A DNA stretch of 64,000 nt, from positions 39,195 through 103,194 of the forward strand of contig NZ_JAJJOE010000013.1 of NCBI RefSeq assembly GCF_020907405.1, in the 5' to 3' direction. This DNA is from Arthrobacter sp. zg-Y769. Lineage in GTDB: Bacteria > Actinomycetota > Actinomycetes > Actinomycetales > Micrococcaceae. Each line of letters opens with the position of its first letter. The first letter of the stretch is position 1. Under the pieces are notes generated by a model that was given only the letters and a program-made list of their open reading frames with translations, did no database searches and was not told the origin of the DNA. A program made the translations under genes and the position numbers. Shown here one piece after another: positions 58,082 to 64,000 of this stretch.

Positions 58082-59850
58082 TGCCCAACCCGTTTCAACT
58101 GCACGCACCCGGCTTGACCAATGATCCCCATTGGTACCGCAAGGCCGTTTTCTATGAAGTACTCGTCCGCGGCTTCGCGGACGCCAACGGCGACGGATCA
58201 GGCGACTTCAGCGGCCTGATCGAAAAGCTGGACTACCTGCAGTGGCTGGGCATAGATTGCCTGTGGCTGCCGCCGTTCTTCAAGTCGCCCCTGCGCGACG
58301 GCGGTTATGACATCTCCGATTACTACGATGTCCTCGACGAGTTCGGCACCATCAGCGACTTCAAGCGGCTGGTTGCCGAAGCACACGCCCGCGGGCTGCG
58401 CGTCATCATCGACCTTCCGCTGAACCACACCTCGGACAAGCACCCGTGGTTCGAGGAGTCCCGCAGCGACCCGGACGGCCCCTACGGGGACTTCTACGTC
58501 TGGTCGGACACCGACCAGAAGTACGAAGACGCCCGGATCATCTTCGTGGACACCGAGGAATCGAACTGGACCTTCGACCCGGTCCGCCGCCAGTTCTTCT
58601 GGCACCGGTTCTTCAGCCACCAGCCTGACCTGAACTTCGAGAACCCCAAGGTAATCGAGGCGATTTTCGACGTCGTGCGCTTCTGGCTGGACCAGGGCAT
58701 CGACGGGTTCCGGGCCGACGCCATCCCGTACCTCTTTGAAGAGGACGGCACGAACTGCGAAAACCTCCCGGCCACGCACCGGTTCCTCAAGGACCTGCGC
58801 ACCATGGTCGACGAGAACTACCCGGGCCGCGTCATCATCGCCGAGGCGAACCAGATGCCGCACGAAGTGGTCGAGTACTTCGGCGACGAGACCGGCGACG
58901 AATGCCACATGTGCTTCCACTTCCCGATCATGCCGCGCCTGTTCTACGCGCTGCGGGACCAGAAGGCCGCACCGATCATCCAGACCATGGAAGAGACCCC
59001 GGAAATTCCGGCGGGCGCCCAGTGGGGCACCTTCCTGCGCAACCATGACGAGCTGACGCTGGAAATGGTCACCAATGAGGAACGCCAGGCCATGCTCGGC
59101 TGGTATGCCCCGGATTCGCGCATGCGGGCCAACATCGGTATCCGCCGCCGGCTCGCTCCGCTGCTGGACAACTCGCGGTCGGAAATCGAACTGATCCACG
59201 CGATGCTGCTGGCCCTCCCGGGCAGCCCGTTCCTGTACTACGGCGACGAGCTGGGCATGGGGGACAACATCTGGCTGGAAGACCGTGACTCCTCCCGCAC
59301 ACCCATGCAGTGGAACCCGGACCGCAACGCCGGATTCTCCACCGCCGATCCCGGCAAGCTGTACCTGCCGGTGGTGCAGTCGCTGGTTTACCACTACAAC
59401 CACGTAAACGTTGAGGCGCAGCTCGCCAGCTCGAGTTCCCTGCTGCACTGGATCCGGCAGATGATCATGGTCCGCCGCGCCCACCCGGCCTTCGGCCTGG
59501 GTTCCTACCGCAACGTGCCGACCGATGCCGAAGCCGCACTGGCCTTTGTACGCGAGCTGCCGGACAACAACCCGGAGGGCGAGGTGGGCGAGACAGTGCT
59601 GTGTATCTTCAACCTCTCCCAGCACCCCATCTCCGCGTCGATGAAGCTGCCGGAGTTCGCCAACCGCGGCCTGCGGGACGCCTTCGGCGGTACCCTCTTC
59701 CCCACCATCGGAGAAGACGGCGCACTGACGCTGACCCTGGGCAGCCACGACTTCTACTGGCTGCGCCTGCGGTCGCCGAAGTCCGACACCTCATCGCCCC
59801 AGACCGAGGCCATTCCCATGATTCCGATCTCGGAGGCCGGACGGAGATGA
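58081..59850 (+). CDS. treS: trehalose synthase (maltose alpha-D-glucosyltransferase) TreS
   Basis: A 589-residue GH13_16 enzyme interconverting trehalose and maltose. The nucleophile is Asp213 ('[10 protein letters not shown]') and the acid is Glu255 ('[10 protein letters not shown]'). Also typical are '[25 protein letters not shown]' (in part) and '[18 protein letters not shown]'. There is no fused maltokinase at its C-terminus. The GTG start shares a base with the glgE stop (TAGTG). It supplies maltose for the kinase encoded next. Confidence 0.96.
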   Translation: MPNPFQLHAPGLTNDPHWYRKAVFYEVLVRGFADANGDGSGDFSGLIEKLDYLQWLGIDCLWLPPFFKSPLRDGGYDISDYYDVLDEFGTISDFKRLVAEAHARGLRVIIDLPLNHTSDKHPWFEESRSDPDGPYGDFYVWSDTDQKYEDARIIFVDTEESNWTFDPVRRQFFWHRFFSHQPDLNFENPKVIEAIFDVVRFWLDQGIDGFRADAIPYLFEEDGTNCENLPATHRFLKDLRTMVDENYPGRVIIAEANQMPHEVVEYFGDETGDECHMCFHFPIMPRLFYALRDQKAAPIIQTMEETPEIPAGAQWGTFLRNHDELTLEMVTNEERQAMLGWYAPDSRMRANIGIRRRLAPLLDNSRSEIELIHAMLLALPGSPFLYYGDELGMGDNIWLEDRDSSRTPMQWNPDRNAGFSTADPGKLYLPVVQSLVYHYNHVNVEAQLASSSSLLHWIRQMIMVRRAHPAFGLGSYRNVPTDAEAALAFVRELPDNNPEGEVGETVLCIFNLSQHPISASMKLPEFANRGLRDAFGGTLFPTIGEDGALTLTLGSHDFYWLRLRSPKSDTSSPQTEAIPMIPISEAGRR

Positions 59851-62800
59851 GCTCATTGACGCCGTCCCTGCCCGAAATCCTGACGTCCTGGCTCCCCGGG
59901 CAACGCTGGTTCCCTGCAAAGGGCCGCGAAGTCGTGCTGGAAAGGGTCGGCGGGATCCGGCTCGAGGATCCCGCCGGCGAGGTCGGGCTGGAAGTCCACC
60001 TCATCGCCGTCGTCTCCGGGGACCGCCGGGACGTCATCAGCGTGCCGGTCAGCTACCGGACCGCACCGGCCCCCGAGTTGGAGGCCGCCCTGCTGGGCCG
60101 GGCGCACCAGGAAGACCTGGGGGAGCGGTGGCTCTACGACGCGACCGCCGACCCGGTCTTCGTCACGGCATGGCTGGAACTGATGCGGTCCCAGGCTTCG
60201 TCCCTGGACGGGCACACGCACGGCTTTGCCCTGGACGGCTTTGCCGACTGGGCGCCGTTCCGGGCGCCGCTGCCCACCAAGGTCCTGAAGGGCGAACAGT
60301 CCAACACCTCCGTGATTGTGCAGGCGCCTGAGGCACCGTTGATCGTGAAGTTCTACCGCGTGGTGGCGGCCGGCGAGAGCCCGGATGTCGAGGTCAGCGC
60401 ACGTTTGACCGAAGTCGGGTCGGTGGATGTTCCGGCCACCTACGGCTGGGTGACCGGCTCCTGGACGGACCCGGCGGACGAGTCCGGAGAGAAACTGCTG
60501 ACCGGACACCTGTCCGTGCTGCGGGAATTCTTCCCGGGCAGCGAAGACGCCTGGCGGACCGCATCCTCGGCTGCCCTTGCCGGCCGGGACTTCACGGTGG
60601 AGGCGGAGGAACTGGGTGCCGCAACCGGCCGCATCCACCAGCAGCTGGCAGCTGCGTTCGGCAGCAGGCCTCCCAGCCCCGTCGAACGCACGGAATTCCT
60701 GGAGTCCCTCAGCTCCCGGATCAGGTGGGCGTGGGCGGAAGCCCGCGACGTCGTCGGACCTTTCGATGACGCAGTGGAGTACCTGCTGAAGCAGGTCCAC
60801 AACCTCCAGGCGTTGCCAAACCTGCAGCGCATCCATGCCGATTACCACCTCGGCCAGGTGCTGCGCGTGCCGGACCGGGGCTGGATCGTCCTCGACTTCG
60901 AGGGCGAGCCGCTGCGGCCCGCCGCGGAACGGAGCGTGCCTGACGCGCCGCTGCGCGACGTCGTCGGCATGCTGCGCTCGATCGATTACGCGGCCGGAGT
61001 CGCACTGATTGACGGTGCCGCGGGCGCCGGCGAGTCGGATGAGGCAGTGCAGCGGCGTAACGAAGCGGCTTACCGGTGGGCAGCGGCCGCGGCAGACGCC
61101 TTCCTGCGCGGGTACGAGAAGGAAACCGGCACCACCATCAACCGCAGCGACCCCCTGTTCCTGGCCCTGTGGCTGGACAAGGCGCTGTATGAAGTTGTCT
61201 ACGAGATTCGAAACCGTCCCCGCTGGATCAGCGTGCCGGCCACTGCCGTCCGCAACATTCTGGCGCAGGCCGAGAACGCAGCACGCCAGGACGAGAGCCA
61301 GGAAGAGAGCACAGTGAGTAAGCATCGCAAGCCGCGGACACCATCCGCCGCCGAAGAGCCCGAGGTGCCCGACGTTCCCGTCTCCACCGATCCGATTCCC
61401 GTTCCCGAAGACGTGCTGCAGGCCGTTTCGGAGGGCAGCTACTACCAGCCGCACGCAGTCCTCGGCGCGCACCTGAATGATTCCGGAACGGTCACCATCC
61501 GTACCCTGCGCCCGCTGGCGCGCGAAGTGGTGGCAGTAACGCCCGAAGGCCGGGTGCCGCTGCGGCATGAATACAACGGCATCTGGGTGGGAACCTTCCC
61601 GGCCCGGACTCCGGGCGCGGTTCCGGACTACCGGGTCGAGGTGACGTACGACGGCGAAGAGCCCCGGCTGTTCGATGATCCGTACCGGTTCCTTCCCTCC
61701 CTCGGTGACGTAGACCTGCACCTGATCGGTGAAGGGCGGCACGAAAACCTGTGGACGGTCCTGGGCGCCAACCTGCACCACTACGATTCCGTGCTGGGCG
61801 ACATCTCCGGTGCCAGTTTCGCCGTCTGGGCTCCCAACGCCCGCTCCGTGCGGGTCAAGGGCGATTTCAACGGCTGGAACGGCATCATCAACGCGATGCG
61901 TTCACTTGGCAGCTCCGGCGTCTGGGAAATCTTCGTGCCGGGGGTGGAAGCCGGTGCCCGGTACAAGTACGAAATCCTGGGCAGCGACGGTGTCTGGCGG
62001 GAAAAGGCCGACCCGATGGCCAAGGGCACCGAGGTGCCGCCGCTGACCGGTTCTCGCGTGGTCGAGTCCACCTACGAGTTCGGCGACGCCGAATGGATGG
62101 AGACCCGGGCCTCCCGGGATCCGCACAACTCGCCCATGAGTGTGTACGAGGTGCACCTGGGCTCCTGGCGGCTCGGACTGAACTACCGGGAAATGGCAGA
62201 CCAGCTGGCCGAGTATGTCCAGTGGCAGGGCTTCACCCATGTGGAACTGATGCCCGTGGCCGAGCATCCCTTCGGCGGGTCCTGGGGTTACCAGGTCACT
62301 TCCTACTTTGCCCCCACCGCTCGGTTCGGGCATCCGGACGAGTTCCGCTACCTCGTCGACCGGCTGCACCAGGCCGGTATCGGCGTCATTCTGGACTGGG
62401 TTCCGGCCCACTTCCCGAAGGACCCCTGGGCGCTGGCTAATTTCGACGGGCAGACGCTTTACGAGCACGGCGACCCGTTCCGGGGCGAGCAGCTCGACTG
62501 GGGAACGCTGGTCTTCGACTTCGGCCGTCGTGAAGTACGCAACTTCCTCGTAGCCAATGCGATTTACTGGCTGGAAGAGTTCCACGTCGACGGGCTCCGG
62601 GTGGATGCCGTGGCCTCCATGCTGTACCTGGACTACTCGCGCCCCGAAGGCCAGTGGACCCCCAACGTCTACGGCGGCCGGGAGAACCTCGAGGCGATCT
62701 CCTTCCTGCAGGAAGTCAACGCGACCGCCTACAAGCGGGTGCCGGGCATCGTGATGATCGCCGAGGAATCCACCGCGTTCCCCGGCGTTACGCGTCCCAC

Positions 62801-63569
62801 GAGCAGTGGGGGACTCGGATTCGGGCTCAAGTGGAACATGGGCTGGATGCACGACACGCTCCAGTACATGTCCGAAGACCCGATCAACCGCGTCTATCAC
62901 CACTCCCAGCTGACCTTCTCCCTGGTCTACGCGTACACGGAGAACTTCCTGCTGCCCATCAGTCATGACGAAGTGGTGCACGGTAAGGGCTCCCTGCTGC
63001 GCAAGATGCCCGGTGACCGCTGGCAGCAGCTGGCGAACCTGCGTGCCTACCTGGCCTTCCAGTGGGCGCACCCGGGCAAGCAGTTGATCTTCATGGGCAC
63101 CGAATTCGGCCAGGAAGCGGAATGGTCCGAGCAGTACGGACTGGACTGGTACCTGACCGACACCCCGCAGCATAAGGGTGTCCAGCTCATGGTGAAGCAG
63201 CTCAACGAGATCTACCGCAGCACCCCGGCCCTGTCCGCACGTGACAACGAGCCGGCAGGTTTCCAGTGGATCAACGAGAACGACGGCGCCCTCAATGTCC
63301 TTTCGTTCATCCGGTGGGACCACCAGGGTAATCCGGTCGTGTGTGTAGCCAACTTTGCCGGCGCCCCGCACAAGGACTTCCGATTGGGAATGCCGTGGGC
63401 CGGCGAATGGGTGGAAGCACTGAACACCGACGCCGCCGAGTTCGGCGGTTCCGGGGTGGGGAACATGGGCGTAGTGCACGCGGTTGAAGGTGCCTGCAAC
63501 GGGCAGCCGGCGTCCGCCACGCTTACCGTTCCTCCGCTGGGCGTGCTGTACCTGGTTCCCAAGCCGTAG
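59847..63569 (+). CDS. glgB: maltokinase-glycogen branching enzyme in one reading frame (Mak-GlgB)
   Basis: A continuous frame of 1,240 residues. Residues 1 to about 485 are a maltokinase: the cap domain '[16 protein letters not shown]', '[14 protein letters not shown]', '[12 protein letters not shown]' and '[13 protein letters not shown]' give the kinase core that makes maltose-1-phosphate. From about 500 it is a complete GlgB: CBM48 '[22 protein letters not shown]' (in part), nucleophile Asp920 ('[10 protein letters not shown]') and acid Glu973 ('MIAEESTAF'). ATG 59847 overlaps the treS stop. An internal GTG at 61314, after GGAAGAG, could start a separate 751-residue GlgB, so the product may be a fusion, two proteins, or both. 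Confidence 0.9.
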   Translation: MSSLTPSLPEILTSWLPGQRWFPAKGREVVLERVGGIRLEDPAGEVGLEVHLIAVVSGDRRDVISVPVSYRTAPAPELEAALLGRAHQEDLGERWLYDATADPVFVTAWLELMRSQASSLDGHTHGFALDGFADWAPFRAPLPTKVLKGEQSNTSVIVQAPEAPLIVKFYRVVAAGESPDVEVSARLTEVGSVDVPATYGWVTGSWTDPADESGEKLLTGHLSVLREFFPGSEDAWRTASSAALAGRDFTVEAEELGAATGRIHQQLAAAFGSRPPSPVERTEFLESLSSRIRWAWAEARDVVGPFDDAVEYLLKQVHNLQALPNLQRIHADYHLGQVLRVPDRGWIVLDFEGEPLRPAAERSVPDAPLRDVVGMLRSIDYAAGVALIDGAAGAGESDEAVQRRNEAAYRWAAAAADAFLRGYEKETGTTINRSDPLFLALWLDKALYEVVYEIRNRPRWISVPATAVRNILAQAENAARQDESQEESTVSKHRKPRTPSAAEEPEVPDVPVSTDPIPVPEDVLQAVSEGSYYQPHAVLGAHLNDSGTVTIRTLRPLAREVVAVTPEGRVPLRHEYNGIWVGTFPARTPGAVPDYRVEVTYDGEEPRLFDDPYRFLPSLGDVDLHLIGEGRHENLWTVLGANLHHYDSVLGDISGASFAVWAPNARSVRVKGDFNGWNGIINAMRSLGSSGVWEIFVPGVEAGARYKYEILGSDGVWREKADPMAKGTEVPPLTGSRVVESTYEFGDAEWMETRASRDPHNSPMSVYEVHLGSWRLGLNYREMADQLAEYVQWQGFTHVELMPVAEHPFGGSWGYQVTSYFAPTARFGHPDEFRYLVDRLHQAGIGVILDWVPAHFPKDPWALANFDGQTLYEHGDPFRGEQLDWGTLVFDFGRREVRNFLVANAIYWLEEFHVDGLRVDAVASMLYLDYSRPEGQWTPNVYGGRENLEAISFLQEVNATAYKRVPGIVMIAEESTAFPGVTRPTSSGGLGFGLKWNMGWMHDTLQYMSEDPINRVYHHSQLTFSLVYAYTENFLLPISHDEVVHGKGSLLRKMPGDRWQQLANLRAYLAFQWAHPGKQLIFMGTEFGQEAEWSEQYGLDWYLTDTPQHKGVQLMVKQLNEIYRSTPALSARDNEPAGFQWINENDGALNVLSFIRWDHQGNPVVCVANFAGAPHKDFRLGMPWAGEWVEALNTDAAEFGGSGVGNMGVVHAVEGACNGQPASATLTVPPLGVLYLVPKP

Positions 63570-63576
63570 GGATGGG

Positions 63577-63605
63577 GGCCCGGCCTCCCGACTGGAGGCC
63601 GGGCC
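63577..63605 (+). terminator. hairpin after glgB
   Basis: A perfect 12-bp GC stem (63577-63588 with 63594-63605), a 5-nt loop and no T-run, 8 bp after the stop codon. Confidence 0.7.
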
Positions 63606-63776
63606 GCGCAGGTGCACGGTCCGGTAAAAACCGTGCTAGAGTTAATACCCGCGCTGATCGAGGGAATCGAGATTCTGGACATTGAACCAGGAGACCGGAT
63701 CCCATGGGTTTCGACCTTCAGTCGTGAGTCCGGGAACTAGCTTCCTGCCGGTTCGCCGGAAGGATCCACGGCCGGA
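63606..63776. other. spacer before the rRNA promoter
   Basis: A non-coding stretch. TAGAGT at 63637-63642 could be the -10 box of a second, upstream promoter, but no matching -35 box is clear. No protein-coding frame is supported. Confidence 0.45.
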
Positions 63777-63806
63777 TTGACACCCACCGGACAGTGTGGC
63801 TAAGAT
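63777..63806 (+). promoter_or_regulatory. rRNA operon promoter
   Basis: A consensus -35 TTGACA (63777-63782), an 18-nt spacer and the -10 TAAGAT (63801-63806). It is the best housekeeping promoter in the window, and the sequence downstream looks like an rRNA leader. Confidence 0.85.
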
Positions 63807-64000
63807 AGAAAAGTTGCTCCGGAGCGATGCAGAGCTTAGATTCCTTGAGAATCGCCTGCTGGTGCCGGAAGCAGTCTGTTGTTTGAGAACTCAATAGTGT
63901 GCCAAGTTTATTGATACCAATTTATTTTGATTGGTTGAACAGGCCGTTACCGCCCACCCCGTGGGTATGGGACGGTTTTTTTAGCCGGTTTCGAATTTAG
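63807..64000 (+). other. rRNA operon leader (16S gene begins beyond the window)
   Basis: Contains a boxA-like antitermination region (TGTTGTTTGAGAACTC at 63878-63893), the phrase usual before actinobacterial rRNA genes, and a hairpin-plus-T-run around 63945-63981. No 16S start sequence is reached. Confidence 0.7.

Noticed and set aside
63700..63729. Seven-codon frame ATG...TGA before the rRNA promoter as an upstream peptide
   Set aside because: Too short, without a ribosome site in a plausible position, and upstream of the promoter.
1..64000. CRISPR arrays, prophage, insertion sequences or defence systems
   Set aside because: No regularly spaced repeats with spacers, no transposase or integrase, and no restriction, toxin or phage proteins were seen; the only tandem repeats are the short ones listed.

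Overview
The window is a contiguous stretch of a high-GC, Gram-positive chromosome, most like Arthrobacter or a close relative in the Micrococcaceae. This rests on the gene content: a bacterial proteasome activator ending in GQYL, the order carD-ispD-ispF-cysS-rlmB beside phoU and senX3/regX3-type genes, a GlgE-type glycogen/trehalose cluster, and many starts of the actinobacterial leaderless type (TANNNT 6-7 nt before ATG/GTG). The species assignment is inference.

Layout. (1) 1-6020: end of a quinone oxidoreductase, the peptide/pyruvate-type transporter cstA with its small YbdD partner, proteasome activator pafE with a small companion gene, and an aldo/keto reductase. (2) 6036-34586: an essentially complete flagellar island. 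fliW-flgL-flgK-flgN read leftward. A FliA/WhiG-type sigma factor, fliC-fliD-fliS-(fliT-like), and a 20-kb run flgB-flgC-fliE-fliF-fliG-fliH-fliI-fliJ-(NlpC/P60)-fliK-flgD-flgE / flbD-motA-motB / fliM-fliN-fliO-fliP-fliQ-fliR-flhB-flhA-(flhF-like)-csrA read rightward. (3) 34740-46025: a small zinc-ribbon-like protein, tRNA-Thr(CGT), a secreted alpha/beta hydrolase, holB-tmk, a transsulfuration-type PLP enzyme, gpmA, phoU, a senX3/regX3-type two-component system and a lipoprotein. (4) 46282-50647: carD, ispD, ispF, cysS, rlmB. (5) 50682-63569: alpha-glucan and trehalose metabolism: glgX, glgP, glgE, treS and a single reading frame joining maltokinase to glgB. (6) 63570-64000: promoter and leader of an rRNA operon whose 16S gene would begin just past the window.

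How the flagellar genes appear to be controlled. Five sites of the form T(A/T)AC-N15-GCCGA(T/A)A(G/A), close to the sigma-28 consensus, lie directly before flgN, fliC, flgB, flbD and fliM, so the sigma factor encoded in the island probably drives all five units. The island also encodes CsrA and FliW. The fliC leader has an ACGGA motif in the loop of a 7-bp hairpin at its 5' end and a second ACGGA inside the Shine-Dalgarno, which is the layout of the Bacillus hag leader controlled by CsrA/FliW. The flgB leader has two short hairpins, each with ACGGAT in its loop. This suggests a two-layer circuit (sigma-28 transcription plus CsrA-FliW control of translation) covering both flagellin and the basal-body operon. 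csrA itself seems to be leaderless.

Notable gaps and oddities: no flgF, flgG, fliL, flgM, flhG or che genes in the island; FliM lacks the N-terminal CheY-binding motif; the FlhF-like protein has lost its P-loop; an NlpC/P60 peptidase occupies the place of a rod-assembly muramidase; glgX has a roughly 130-bp extreme-GC insert; maltokinase and GlgB are in one frame.
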